64,000 bases of DNA from Arthrobacter sp. SLBN-100 (GCF_006715305.1 NZ_VFMY01000001.1:1364001-1428000); one strand, 5' to 3'; positions 1 to 8,658 are shown, counted from the stretch's first letter. Translations and numbers: made by a program. The notes: a model not told the origin generated them from the sequence alone.

Positions 1-594
1 ACATCCCGGACGTCCGCGGCAAGGATCGGTGACGAGCCCCGGCTGGACACCGGGATGGAAGCCGCCCTACTTTTGGGTGTCCTCGCCGAACGGGGCGGGG
101 ACAGGGTCGATTTCCTCGCTTTCGACCGGCGAACCCGGGCCAGGGCCGGATCAGCGGGTCAAGGGAATCTCCTCGGCCAACTGGTCCAGGCCATGGCACC
201 GCTGGAAGCCGAACTCATCGAACTGGACTGGCAGGCGATCCCGGCGCAGGTACGCGCCGTATCCGCGCACCGGTCCCTGGTGGTGCTGCTGACTTCGCTG
301 GAAGGCGGCGCACCCGAGGAAGGCCTGATTCCCACCGCAGCGCAACTGAGCCGTCAGCATGTTGTGGTGGTGGCAGCGGTGCGGGACCCCCAGCTCGGCC
401 GGATGCTGCAGGAGCGTGACGATGCCTCCGGTGTCTTCCGGGCCGCCGCTGCCGAACGCTCGCTCCTGCAGCGGGCAGCAGTGACGGCAGAGCTTCGCCA
501 GCACGGTGTGGAGGTGGTGGACGCAGAGCCGCAGGAGCTGCCGCCCCGGCTGGCTGACATGTACATCAGGCTCAAGGCGGCAGGTAGATTGTGA
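1..594 (+). CDS. DUF58 domain protein, C-terminal part (cut by window edge)
   Basis: The frame is open to the first base of the window, so the gene begins upstream; 197 residues are visible, ending at TGA 592-594. Segments such as GDRVDFLAFD, HRSLVVLLTSLEGG and HVVVVAAVRDP resemble the C-terminal von Willebrand-A-like half of DUF58 proteins, whose genes usually sit beside MoxR ATPases and membrane transglutaminases. The visible part has no membrane segment. DUF58 proteins are thought to act with MoxR-type chaperones, but the exact role is unknown. A DUF4166 gene follows 46 bases downstream on the same strand. An internal ATG at 55 is unlikely to be the start, because reading continues upstream in good coding frame (TSRTSAARIGDEPRLDTG). 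Confidence 0.75.
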   Translation, partial: TSRTSAARIGDEPRLDTGMEAALLLGVLAERGGDRVDFLAFDRRTRARAGSAGQGNLLGQLVQAMAPLEAELIELDWQAIPAQVRAVSAHRSLVVLLTSLEGGAPEEGLIPTAAQLSRQHVVVVAAVRDPQLGRMLQERDDASGVFRAAAAERSLLQRAAVTAELRQHGVEVVDAEPQELPPRLADMYIRLKAAGRL

Positions 595-640
595 AAGTCC
601 AGCCAACCGCTGTCCGCCCCCAATACGAGGAGGTACCTCT

Positions 641-1354
641 ATGAACATTCCCATTTACCAGCAGGCCCTCGGGGCGGACTACGTCCGGTTGCAGCCCGAA
701 CTGCAGGAGTACTTTGCGCTCTCGCCAGGCTCCGGCCAGTACGGTGTGGGCGAAGGGACCTTCGACGTGGTGGGCTGCCGGCAGGACTGGCTGCGTCCCC
801 TGCTGCGGCTCACCGCCGGTGAGGAAGCGTTCTTTCCGGAGTACGGCGAGAACATCCCATTCCGGATTGAGAACCACGCACATCAGGATCCCTTTGGCCG
901 CTCCAGCCTGACGGCCCGCCGCGAAATCCGGTTTCCCGGACGAACGCGGATCTTCCAGGACACCACCAGCGAGACCCGCCGGAACGGGGCACCCCAGCTG
1001 GTTGACTATGTCGGCCGGTACCGGCGCTTGGTCACGGACCTGAACCTGAGCGTCACAGCGGAGGGACGGCTGCGCGGGGTGTCCGAAGCCTCGAGGCTTT
1101 TTCTTGGCCCCCTCCGCATTCCCCTTCCCGCCATCCTGGATGCGAAGGCCTATGCGGAGCAGTGGTGGGACCCGGCCGAAGGAAGCAATGGCAAGCACCG
1201 CATCCAGGTCAAGGTGATCCAGCCCCAGATCGGCCTGGTCCTGGTCTACGCCGGCAGCTTTGACTACAGGCTGCGCCGCTACACCGGTGGAAGCTCCGCG
1301 CAGAGCTTCCTGCCGCGGTACGCGCAGCCGGACCGCTGGGAGAACCGGGTATGA
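641..1354 (+). CDS. DUF4166 domain protein
   Basis: A 237-residue protein starting at ATG 641, behind a strong GAGGAGG ribosome site at 627-633. An upstream in-frame ATG at 506 would overlap the preceding gene and has no comparable site. The protein has features of the DUF4166 family: an N-terminal DYVRLQPELQEYF segment, a central GRTRIFQDT stretch and a C-terminal half rich in beta-strand patterns. No signal peptide, membrane segment or catalytic motif is evident. In other bacteria DUF4166 often occurs alone or fused to NAD-dependent epimerase-like proteins, and its biochemical role is not established. It probably shares a transcript with the DUF58 gene. It converges on the MetE-like gene with only 4 bases between the stops. 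Confidence 0.7.
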   Translation: MNIPIYQQALGADYVRLQPELQEYFALSPGSGQYGVGEGTFDVVGCRQDWLRPLLRLTAGEEAFFPEYGENIPFRIENHAHQDPFGRSSLTARREIRFPGRTRIFQDTTSETRRNGAPQLVDYVGRYRRLVTDLNLSVTAEGRLRGVSEASRLFLGPLRIPLPAILDAKAYAEQWWDPAEGSNGKHRIQVKVIQPQIGLVLVYAGSFDYRLRRYTGGSSAQSFLPRYAQPDRWENRV

Positions 1355-1358
1355 CGCC

Positions 1359-2426
1359 CTAGCCCTGCGCCACCTGGTTCAGTCCGTCGGCCAGCTGGGT
1401 GAGGCGGCCTAGGGCGGCGGTGGCCTTAGCGGGGGTCCCGCCGGCCAGCCCCACAGAGGGCGTGACGCGAACTGTGCTGAGCGCGCTCGCGGGAAGGCCC
1501 AGTTGCCGCCATGGACGCCATACCGCTTCCACGCAGTCCGCCACCCTGGGCAGGGAGTCCCCCGCCGCATCCAGGGCCCCGATCCAAAGGCACTTTTCTG
1601 ATTCCACCGCCGCGGCCAACTGCTCCCACTGCCGGGTGGTCAACCCTCTCAGCGGCACGGCAATACCGTCCGCTCCGGCGGCCAGGATCTGTTCGAACGG
1701 GGCCTCGATCTCGGGAACGGAGATCACGATCTCCGCGGCACCGGCAGCGCGTAATGCGTCGACCACCACCCGCCAGGATTCCCGCGCCTCAGCGGGCGGG
1801 ACCGCCCGAAGAGTGCGGTAGCCGCTGGAGGTGGGAATCGTGCCGGCCAGTACCGCCGCAATATCGGGCTCATCAACCTGGACCACGAGCCGGGCACCGG
1901 GAACGGCTGCCGCGACCCGGGAGAGGTAGCGGCCCACACCGGCAGCGAGTGAGGCGGCGAGGTCCCGCCGGGCACCATAGTCGATCAAGGCGCGCTCACC
2001 GTTGTGCAGGTGAAGGCCGGCCGCCAGGCTGAGCGGCCCCACCAGCTGCACTTTGATCCCGGCAGCGGGATTGTCCTCGGCCCCGGCTACATCGGCCAGG
2101 ATGTTGATGTCGGTGGCTAAGGCGGAGGCAGCGCGGCGGAAGTCCTTGCCGGGCCGGTCCACAAGGCGCCAACCGTAAGGCTGGACGTCGACGGAAAGTT
2201 CTTCCAGCAAGGTGGCTGTACGTCCCAGGGCATCTGAACCAACGCCACGGTCCGGCAGTTCGGCAAGGAACGGAAGGTGCGGGCTTCCCAGCTCACCCCG
2301 GATTATTTTGGTCGCTTCCACAGGGTCCTCCCCCGGCCAGGAGCCGAGGCCGGTGGCAGTTACCTCCCGCGGCGGTGCCGGAACCTCCGCAGGCCTGGAA
2401 CCGGCGTCGCGCCGTTGCTCCGTCAC
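1359..2426 (-). CDS. MetE-like (cobalamin-independent methionine synthase C-terminal fold) protein
   Basis: A 355-residue protein resembling the C-terminal UROD/MetE-like barrel carried as a stand-alone gene by many actinobacteria. The N-terminus has the TGLGSWPGEDPVEA motif, the middle has KVQLVGPLSLAAGL and VVQVDEPDIAAVL, and the end has VTPSVGLAGGTP. True MetE enzymes bind catalytic zinc through a His-x-Cys pair on the strand that here reads EIVISVPEIEAPF, and no HxC is present. Methionine synthase activity is therefore doubtful, though a methyltransferase-like role is possible. Its start overlaps the chorismate mutase stop by 4 bases (2423-2426), so the two are translationally coupled on the minus strand. 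The family assignment is firm, the function is not. Confidence 0.75.
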   Translation of the reverse strand: MTEQRRDAGSRPAEVPAPPREVTATGLGSWPGEDPVEATKIIRGELGSPHLPFLAELPDRGVGSDALGRTATLLEELSVDVQPYGWRLVDRPGKDFRRAASALATDINILADVAGAEDNPAAGIKVQLVGPLSLAAGLHLHNGERALIDYGARRDLAASLAAGVGRYLSRVAAAVPGARLVVQVDEPDIAAVLAGTIPTSSGYRTLRAVPPAEARESWRVVVDALRAAGAAEIVISVPEIEAPFEQILAAGADGIAVPLRGLTTRQWEQLAAAVESEKCLWIGALDAAGDSLPRVADCVEAVWRPWRQLGLPASALSTVRVTPSVGLAGGTPAKATAALGRLTQLADGLNQVAQG

Positions 2427-2830
2427 GCGAGAGCTGATGCCTGGGGGTGCTGTCCCGCCGCGGCCTCGTGGTCTTCGGCAATCGCCTCGTGATGCCGGAT
2501 GACCTCACCGATGATGAAATTCAGGAACTTCTCCGCGAAGGCGGGGTCCAGGTGTGCGTCTTCCGCGAGCCTCCGGAGCCTGGCAATCTGTGCCGCCTCG
2601 CGGCCGGGGTCGCCGGCCGGGAGGCGGTGGGCGGCCTTGAGGAACCCCACTTTCTGGGTTGCCTTGAAGCGCTCGGCCAGGAGGTAGACCAGCGTGGCGT
2701 CGATGTTATCGATGCTGGAACGGATGGACAGCAGTTCAGCCATCACCGACTTGTCCACCTGGCCGGCCAAGGAGCTGGCTGAGGGATCGTAGTCGTCGGA
2801 GTCAGGAGCGTGAAGGTTGTGCTGCGTCAT
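2423..2830 (-). CDS. chorismate mutase, AroQ type
   Basis: A 135-residue protein with an AroQ (all-helical) chorismate mutase domain at about residues 30-115. Chorismate mutase converts chorismate to prephenate, the branch point to phenylalanine and tyrosine. Visible family features are LLSIRSSIDNIDATLVYLL with its conserved Arg and Asp, then AERFKATQKVGFLKA, and a last helix ending EVIRHHEAIAE. The first ~28 residues are acidic and disordered-looking. There is no signal peptide, so the enzyme is cytoplasmic. It is the first gene of a two-gene minus-strand unit with the MetE-like gene. A methionine-related partner beside an aromatic-pathway enzyme is curious but does not reveal a shared pathway. 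Confidence 0.85.
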   Translation of the reverse strand: MTQHNLHAPDSDDYDPSASSLAGQVDKSVMAELLSIRSSIDNIDATLVYLLAERFKATQKVGFLKAAHRLPAGDPGREAAQIARLRRLAEDAHLDPAFAEKFLNFIIGEVIRHHEAIAEDHEAAAGQHPQASALA

Positions 2831-2874
2831 GGTTCAAGTCTATGGGCAGCCGAAGGAATCAACCGGCCGTTAAG

Positions 2875-2905
2875 CGCCGGTGCCGGCATTGCGCCGGCAC
2901 CGGCG
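2875..2905 (-). terminator. strong hairpin downstream of the oligopeptide ABC operon
   Basis: Arms CGCCGGTGCCGGC (2875-2887) and GCCGGCACCGGCG (2893-2905) pair perfectly around a 5-base loop. The hairpin lies 3' of the ATPase gene that ends at 2966 on the minus strand. No good U-tract follows on that strand, so termination strength is uncertain; it may instead protect the mRNA 3' end. Confidence 0.45.
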
Positions 2906-2965
2906 TTGGCCCCGGCGTCCGCTGCCTGCGTTGAGTCAGCGGATCCGGCTGAGGACAGTGGCCCG

Positions 2966-4681
2966 TCAAATACCGAGCAGTGCCCTGTTTTCTTCCCGCC
3001 GCCTCGCCTGTTCCTGCGGGTCGGGTACCGGCACGGATGCGATGAGCCGCCGCGTGTAGTCGTGCTGCGGGTTTCCCATGACCTGGCTGCCGATGCCCTG
3101 TTCCACCAGCTTGCCCTTGTACAGCACGCCCACCCACTGGGACAGGATGTCCACCACCGCCAGGTCGTGGCTGATGAACAGGCAGGCGAAGCCAAACTCC
3201 TGCTGGATGTCCCTGAACAGCTCCAGAACCTTCGCCTGCACTGAAACGTCCAGTGCCGACGTCGGCTCGTCAGCTATCAGCAGCCGCGGATTAAGGCTCA
3301 GGGCCCGCGCCAACGAGGCACGTTGGCGCTGCCCGCCGGACAGTTCGTGCGGGTACCGTCCCGCATACGACGCCGGCAGCTGGACTGACTCAAGCAGCTC
3401 ACCCACGCGTTTGCGCGCCTGCGCCGGGCTCGGCCTGGTGTGAACCACCATGGGTTCGGCGATGCATTCCCCGATGGTCAGTTGCGGGTTGAAGGACGCG
3501 GCGGGGTCCTGGAAAACGAAGCCTATGTCCTTCCGGAGCGGCTTGAAGGTCCGCTCCCGCAAATTGCGCATTTCGTACCCCAGCACCCGGAGGCTGCCGC
3601 CCGTGGTCCGGTTCAGGCCGGCGATGGCCCGGCCGATGGTGGTCTTCCCGGACCCGGATTCCCCCACCAGTCCGAAGACCTCTCCCCGGGACAGGGTGAA
3701 ACTCACCCCGTCCACGGCCTTGAATGCAGGTGTTCCCAGCCTGCCGGGGTACTCGATGGTCAGGTTTTTGGCTTCCACCAGTACTTCCTCTTCCTGGTGG
3801 GCCCGGCGGGTCAGTCCCGCGGACGCAGAATTGTGCCCCAGGTGAGGCACCGCGGCGAGGAGCTTCCGTGTGTAGTCCTGCCGGGGTTCAGCAAACAGCG
3901 TCCGCGCCGGCGCTTCTTCAACCACGTCGCCCTGGTACATCACCAGCACACGGTCGGCGAGGTCTGCCACCACGCCCATGTTGTGTGTGATCAGCACAAT
4001 GGACGTGCCGTACTTGTCGCGCAGGTCCCGGAGCAACTCGAGGATCTCGGCCTGGACTGTGACATCCAGGGCCGTGGTAGGTTCGTCCGCCACGATCAGG
4101 CCGGGGTTCAGTGCCAGTGCCGCTGCGATGACCACCCGTTGCTTCTGACCCCCGGAGAACTGGTGGGGGTAGTAGTTGACGCGGTGCTCGGGATCGGGGA
4201 TGCCTACTTTGCGCAGCGCTTCGATGGCGCGGGATTTCGCTTCCTTCGCGGAAACCCTTCGTCCGCCGTCGCTGCCCGCGTGGGCCCTGATGCCTTCGGC
4301 GATTTGCCAGCCCACCGTGAACACCGGGTTCAGTGCTGTGGACGGTTCCTGGAAGACCATGGCAACGTCGCGGCCGCGGATCTGGCGCAGGCGCGAGGCG
4401 CTGACGCTGATCACGTTGGCCCCGTTGATCAGCACGGTGCCCGAGCTGGTGGCGGTCTCGGGAAGCAGGCCCAGGATGGTTTTGGCGGTGACCGTTTTGC
4501 CAGACCCCGACTCCCCCACAATCGCCAGCACTTCGCCCTTCCTGACTTCGAGGCTGACATCCTTCACGGCATGGACATCACCAGCGTCGGTGGCGAAAGT
4601 GACCTTGAGGTGGTCGATGTCGAGGACCGGATGGCCGGCGCCGGCCTCGTGGCCCGCCGATGGATCGATATGGACGGTCAT
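2966..4681 (-). CDS. oligopeptide/dipeptide ABC transporter, fused double ATPase (DppD-DppF type)
   Basis: A 571-residue protein with two complete ABC ATPase modules in one chain. Module 1 (about residues 20-270) has Walker A GESGSGKTVT, signature FSGGQKQRV and Walker B LIVADEPTTALD. Module 2 (about 300-560) has GESGSGKTTI, LSGGQRQRA and LLIADEPTSALD. Each module ends with the oligopeptide-type C-terminal extension. Together they would energise import through the two permeases encoded just upstream. In many bacteria DppD and DppF are separate genes, and the fused form recurs in actinobacteria. The start ATG at 4681 overlaps the DppC-like stop by 4 bases. This is the last gene of the four-gene minus-strand operon. 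The substrate (peptides, nickel or other solutes) cannot be fixed from sequence. Confidence 0.92.
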   Translation of the reverse strand: MTVHIDPSAGHEAGAGHPVLDIDHLKVTFATDAGDVHAVKDVSLEVRKGEVLAIVGESGSGKTVTAKTILGLLPETATSSGTVLINGANVISVSASRLRQIRGRDVAMVFQEPSTALNPVFTVGWQIAEGIRAHAGSDGGRRVSAKEAKSRAIEALRKVGIPDPEHRVNYYPHQFSGGQKQRVVIAAALALNPGLIVADEPTTALDVTVQAEILELLRDLRDKYGTSIVLITHNMGVVADLADRVLVMYQGDVVEEAPARTLFAEPRQDYTRKLLAAVPHLGHNSASAGLTRRAHQEEEVLVEAKNLTIEYPGRLGTPAFKAVDGVSFTLSRGEVFGLVGESGSGKTTIGRAIAGLNRTTGGSLRVLGYEMRNLRERTFKPLRKDIGFVFQDPAASFNPQLTIGECIAEPMVVHTRPSPAQARKRVGELLESVQLPASYAGRYPHELSGGQRQRASLARALSLNPRLLIADEPTSALDVSVQAKVLELFRDIQQEFGFACLFISHDLAVVDILSQWVGVLYKGKLVEQGIGSQVMGNPQHDYTRRLIASVPVPDPQEQARRREENRALLGI

Positions 4682-5673
4682 GAGTTCCTCACTTCCTCTG
4701 CGATGGCCGCGGTACCCACCGGGGAGCTGCCGCCGGCGCGTTTACGGCCCCGGAGCCGCGGATCGTTCAGGTCGTTGATGCTCTCGCCCACCAGGGTCAG
4801 CCCCACCACCGTCAGCACGATGGCTGAGCCGGGGAACACGCCAGTCCACCAGATACCGGAGGATGCATCGGAAAGTGCCTTGTTCAGATCAAACCCCCAT
4901 TCGGCTGCGGAGCTTGGCTCGATGCCAAAGCCCAGGAAGCCCAGGCCTGCCAAGGTGAGGATGGCCTCGGAGGCGTTGAGCGTGAAGAGCAGAGGCAGGG
5001 TCCTGGTGGCATTGGCCAATATATGCCGGCCGATGATCCTTGCACTCGATGCGCCAACAACCTGAGCCGACTCAACGAACGGCTCAGCCTTGAGCCGGAT
5101 TGTTTCAGCACGAATCACCCGGAAATACTGTGGGACAAACACTGCCGTGATCGCTAACCCGCAGGCGATGATTCCGCCCCAGAATCCGGACTGGCCCCTG
5201 TTTATCGCAATTGACATAACGATCGCCACAAGGAGGGTCGGAAAAGCGTAAATCGCGTCTGCGATCACCACCAGAACCCGGTCCAGCCAGCCGCCGACGT
5301 AGCCGCTGACAAGTCCGAGAAATACCCCGAGGAAGATGGACATCAACACGGCAGCCACAAGCACCGCCGCGGCCGTCTGCGATCCCCAAATAACGCGGGA
5401 CAGGACGTCGTAGCCGCCAACAGTTGTGCCCCATGGATGCTTGCCACCGGGTTCGGCCTGGGCCGGGAATGAGCCTGCGTCATCGGATATCTGGGAGTAT
5501 CCAAAGGGCGCCAGCAGCGGCGCAAAAACTGCGGCCACCACAAAGATGACGCAAAGCACGACGCCGATGAGGAGCATCGTGCGCTGCACGCCGACACTTT
5601 GGCGGATGTGGGATGCGACCGGAAGGCGGTCAAGCAACGGCTTCTTGGGATGGGGCAGGGCCTCCGTCTTCAT
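4678..5673 (-). CDS. oligopeptide ABC transporter permease (DppC/OppC-like)
   Basis: A 331-residue integral membrane protein. An N-terminal helix near residues 30-55 (TMLLIGVVLCVIFVVAAVFAPLL) is followed by the OppC N-terminal segment and five further hydrophobic helices. The coupling-loop motif EPFVESAQVVGAS (E-A---G pattern) is where the ATPase docks. It pairs with the DppB-like protein to form the membrane channel for the solute delivered by the binding protein at 6851-8488. The gene shares base 5673 with the stop of the upstream permease and overlaps the downstream ATPase by 4 bases, so the operon is tightly coupled. No oddities are visible. Confidence 0.92.
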   Translation of the reverse strand: MKTEALPHPKKPLLDRLPVASHIRQSVGVQRTMLLIGVVLCVIFVVAAVFAPLLAPFGYSQISDDAGSFPAQAEPGGKHPWGTTVGGYDVLSRVIWGSQTAAAVLVAAVLMSIFLGVFLGLVSGYVGGWLDRVLVVIADAIYAFPTLLVAIVMSIAINRGQSGFWGGIIACGLAITAVFVPQYFRVIRAETIRLKAEPFVESAQVVGASSARIIGRHILANATRTLPLLFTLNASEAILTLAGLGFLGFGIEPSSAAEWGFDLNKALSDASSGIWWTGVFPGSAIVLTVVGLTLVGESINDLNDPRLRGRKRAGGSSPVGTAAIAEEVRNS

Positions 5674-6755
5674 CAGTACCTCACCCGCGGATCAATCAGG
5701 GCGGCGGCAATGTCCACCACGAAATTGGTGACGGCCACGATGACAGCCAGCAGCATCACGATGCCTTGGACGGCCACGAAGTCCCGTGCGGTTAGGTACT
5801 GCGCCAGTTGATACCCGAGGCCTTTCCACTCAAAAGTGGTCTCGGTCAGCACTGCACCGCCGAGCATGAGGGCGATCTGCAAACCCATGACTGTGATGAT
5901 GGGGATCAGGGCCGGTTTATAGGCGTGCTTGGTGACAAGCCGGTATTCGCTGACTCCACGGGACCGGCCTGCCTCAACATAATCCTTGCCCAGCGTGCCG
6001 ATCACATTCGTTCGGACCAGGCGGAGGAAGACGCCGGCTGTCAGCAAACCCAGTGCGACGGCGGGCAGGACTGCGTGATGGACGATGTCGCCAAACGCCG
6101 CCAGATCACTGCTCCGCAGGGCGTCCAGCCAGTAGATGCCAGTGGGTGCTGCCAGCCGGCCCATCGCCAGTTCCGTTGTGGTGGAAGCGCGGCCTGCAAC
6201 CGGGAACCAGCCCAGGCCCACAGAAAAAACCAGCTTCAGCAGCAGACCTGCAAAAAAGACGGGGGTGGCATAGCAGAGGATGGCGAACAGGCGCAGGAAG
6301 GCGTCCGGAACCTTGTCGCGTTTGTGGGCGGCGAACATCCCAAGTGGAATCCCCACGAGCAGCGCCACCAGTAAGGCGTTGATGCTCAATTCCAGCGTGG
6401 CTGCGCCAAAAGTAGCAAGCATCTCAATGACGGGCCGCCCGTCTGAAATGGTCCTGCCAAAGTTACCCGTGGCGATGTTGCCGAGGTACTCGATGTACTG
6501 AATGAATAGGTTCCGGTCGTATCCGGCCTGGTGAATCAGCGCGTCAATCTGCTCCTGCGGCAGGCGTCCGCCCTGGGCTGCAGTGATGGGATCACCGGTG
6601 ATCCGCATGAGAAAGAAAACCAGGGTGACGAGGATGAAGATCGTCGGGAAAATGAGCAGGAAGCGGATCAGGATGTATCTCCCAAGGCCACCTCCCGCGG
6701 ATTTTGATTTGGCGGGCGCAACCGTTGGCGGCGGCGCATCGATCATTGTGGCCAT
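5673..6755 (-). CDS. oligopeptide ABC transporter permease (DppB/OppB-like)
   Basis: A 360-residue membrane protein. The first helix (YILIRFLLIFPTIFILVTLVFFLMRI, about residues 27-52) and the following periplasmic stretch with GDP are typical of DppB/OppB. The permease domain has about five more helices and the EAA-like loop DYVEAGRSRGVSEYRLVTKHA. The C-terminus, VDIAAALIDPRVRY, matches the usual end of this family. It forms a heterodimer with the downstream permease. A 95-base gap separates it from the binding-protein gene, and it overlaps the next gene at one base, so it is in the same operon. The first ~25 residues are Pro/Ala/Lys rich, a common actinobacterial extension. Confidence 0.92.
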   Translation of the reverse strand: MATMIDAPPPTVAPAKSKSAGGGLGRYILIRFLLIFPTIFILVTLVFFLMRITGDPITAAQGGRLPQEQIDALIHQAGYDRNLFIQYIEYLGNIATGNFGRTISDGRPVIEMLATFGAATLELSINALLVALLVGIPLGMFAAHKRDKVPDAFLRLFAILCYATPVFFAGLLLKLVFSVGLGWFPVAGRASTTTELAMGRLAAPTGIYWLDALRSSDLAAFGDIVHHAVLPAVALGLLTAGVFLRLVRTNVIGTLGKDYVEAGRSRGVSEYRLVTKHAYKPALIPIITVMGLQIALMLGGAVLTETTFEWKGLGYQLAQYLTARDFVAVQGIVMLLAVIVAVTNFVVDIAAALIDPRVRY

Positions 6756-6850
6756 GCTGTCCCTGCTTGGTATGAAAACGACGAGTTTGGGGCCAACAGT
6801 TAGGAGGCAGGACCGCTGGGGCCCCGCCTCCTATGCTGGTGTGTGGGTGA

Positions 6851-8488
6851 TTACTTGGAAACGGTGCCTAGCCGGAACTTGAAGGATGCGTCCAACGTGG
6901 AATCCACGCCGTTAACCCTGGTCCCTGAAACGGCAACCTGCGCGCCCTGAAGCAGCGGCAGGGTGGAGATATCCTTGGCCAACTGGTTCTGGATGTCCTG
7001 GATGGTCTTCTCACGCTCGGACTTGTCCGCGGTGACAAGCTGCTTGCCAATCAATGCTTCAACGTCCGGGTTGGAGTAGTGGTTGTTGATGTAACCGCCC
7101 TTGGGGAAGAACGGCGTCAGGTAGTTGTCCGGGTCGCTGAAGTCCGGGAACCAGCCGAGCTGGTAGACGGGGTAGCTGTCCTTCTTCGACGCGGCGTTGT
7201 AGGTGACCCACTCCGTGGACTGCAGATCTACTGTGAAGAGGCCGCTCTTCTCCAACTGGTCCTTGACCATGGCGTACTCGTCACCTGAGGACTTGCCGTA
7301 GTGGTCCGGGTTGTATTGCAGCTTGATGTTAACCGGGCTGGTGATTCCGGCGTCGGACATGGCGGTCTTGGCCTTGTCCAGGCTGGGCTTGCCGGTACCG
7401 TCCCCGTAAGCCTGCTTGAAGGACTCGTTGGCACCAAGGAAGCCGGAGGGAACGTTGGACCACATGGGCAGGTAGGTGCCCTTGTATACCTGGTCAGAAA
7501 TGGCCTGGCGGTCCACCAGGTTTGCTACGGCTTGACGAACTGCCAGCGCCTTTTTTGGATCTGCTTCGGGAGTCTTCGCGCCGAACGGCATCGTGTCGAA
7601 GTTGAAGACGATGTAGCGCATCTCGCCACCGGGGCCGATGTTGACCTTGACGTTGGAGTCTTTTTTGAGGTCATCGATATCTGTGGCGCTGAGGCTGCGG
7701 TTGGCTACGTCGATTTGCCCACCCTTGACCTCCAACTTCATGTTGGTCTGGTCCGTGTAGTACTTGATGGTGGCCCCGCCGTTGGCTGGCTTGCCCAGGA
7801 CACCTTTGTAATCGGGCCAAGCCGTCAGGCTGACCAGCGTGTTCTTGTTGTAGGAGTCGATGACGTACTGGCCGTAGAACGGCTTGGCCTTGACAATTTC
7901 CTCGTCACTGAGGAGTTTGTCCGCCGGGAAGACTTCGTCGTCCACGATAGGCCCGGCGGGACTCTGCAGGATCTGCGAGAACGTTTGATCATTGGCCTGC
8001 TTGAGCGTGAATACCACTGTGGTGGGATCCGGCGTGGCGATGGACTCGATGTTGGTCAGCAGTGATGCGGGGCCGTTGGGATCAGCAATCTTGATCTGGC
8101 GGTCGAACGAGAACTTGACGTCTTTGGAGTCCAGTACGTGTCCGTTGGCCCATTTGAGGTCGCTCTTCATCTTGACCGTGAACTCCGTGGGTTTAGTAAA
8201 GGAGCCCGATTCGGCCAGGTCGGGCACAGGTTCCGCGCCACCAGGCTTGGAATTCATCAGGAAAGAGTAGATCTGGTTCATCACCATGAACGAACCGTTG
8301 TCGTACGAGCCCGCAGGGTCCAGGGCCGTGACCTTGTCGGTGGTGCCGTACGCAATGACGCTGCTGCTTCCATTCGCCGATTCTGTGCTGCTGCCGCCGC
8401 CTGACGGGCCCGTGCAGGCCGTCAGTGCGAGGGCGGAAACGCCTGCGAGCGCGATTGCGCTCCGCAAAGCTGTATTGCTCTTCGTCAT
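6851..8488 (-). CDS. oligopeptide-type ABC transporter substrate-binding lipoprotein
   Basis: A 545-residue extracellular solute-binding protein, family 5. The chosen start is ATG 8488 (MTKSNTALRSAIALAG), which gives a proper lipoprotein signal peptide ending LALTAC at about residue 27. The longer frame would add ~107 residues rich in Arg/Cys/Pro with no ribosome site. After the lipobox comes a Ser/Gly linker, then SBP-5 features: YGTTDKVTALDPAGSYDNGS, KWANGHVLDSKDVKFSFDRQ, AVRQAVANLVDRQAISDQVY and the late FFPKGGYINNHYSNPDVEALI. The protein should be anchored outside the membrane and deliver peptides or related solutes to the permeases. It is the first gene of the operon. Two palindromes lie 120-170 bases upstream and are listed separately. 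Confidence 0.92.
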   Translation of the reverse strand: MTKSNTALRSAIALAGVSALALTACTGPSGGGSSTESANGSSSVIAYGTTDKVTALDPAGSYDNGSFMVMNQIYSFLMNSKPGGAEPVPDLAESGSFTKPTEFTVKMKSDLKWANGHVLDSKDVKFSFDRQIKIADPNGPASLLTNIESIATPDPTTVVFTLKQANDQTFSQILQSPAGPIVDDEVFPADKLLSDEEIVKAKPFYGQYVIDSYNKNTLVSLTAWPDYKGVLGKPANGGATIKYYTDQTNMKLEVKGGQIDVANRSLSATDIDDLKKDSNVKVNIGPGGEMRYIVFNFDTMPFGAKTPEADPKKALAVRQAVANLVDRQAISDQVYKGTYLPMWSNVPSGFLGANESFKQAYGDGTGKPSLDKAKTAMSDAGITSPVNIKLQYNPDHYGKSSGDEYAMVKDQLEKSGLFTVDLQSTEWVTYNAASKKDSYPVYQLGWFPDFSDPDNYLTPFFPKGGYINNHYSNPDVEALIGKQLVTADKSEREKTIQDIQNQLAKDISTLPLLQGAQVAVSGTRVNGVDSTLDASFKFRLGTVSK

Positions 8489-8607
8489 CTGTGAACTTTC
8501 TGTTCGATGAGTACGCGCGTGCCCGCCGCTGGTGGATATTTGCTGGGACGGGAGCCGTTTGTGCTGATGCCTCGATTCAATCAGAGAGTCCACCCTCAGG
8601 ACGGCCG

Positions 8608-8631
8608 ATTTTGTGAGTCGAGACACAAAAT
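8608..8631. promoter_or_regulatory. CRP/GlxR-like inverted repeat upstream of the oligopeptide operon
   Basis: Arms ATTTTGTG (8608-8615) and CACAAAAT (8624-8631) flank a centre with a TCGA core. The inner part, TGTGA-N6-ACACA, differs by one base from the CRP/GlxR consensus TGTGA-N6-TCACA. It lies 120-143 bases upstream of the binding-protein start on the minus strand. The dyad is seen directly; identity of the regulator is inference. Confidence 0.55.
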
Positions 8632-8643
8632 TTATCTTGCGGC

Positions 8644-8658
8644 AGTACAGCCTGTACT
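8644..8658. promoter_or_regulatory. perfect 15-base palindrome upstream of the oligopeptide operon
   Basis: AGTACAG-C-CTGTACT, seven-base arms around one base, lies 13 bases beyond the CRP-like dyad. It is too tight for an RNA hairpin, so a dimeric DNA-binding protein site is more likely. The cognate regulator is not identifiable and no regulator gene adjoins. Confidence 0.45.

Noticed and set aside
3440..5065. Long plus-strand frame of 541 codons
   Set aside because: It is antisense to the fused ATPase and DppC-like genes, whose motifs are clear; the translation has no family features and reflects high-GC third-position bias.
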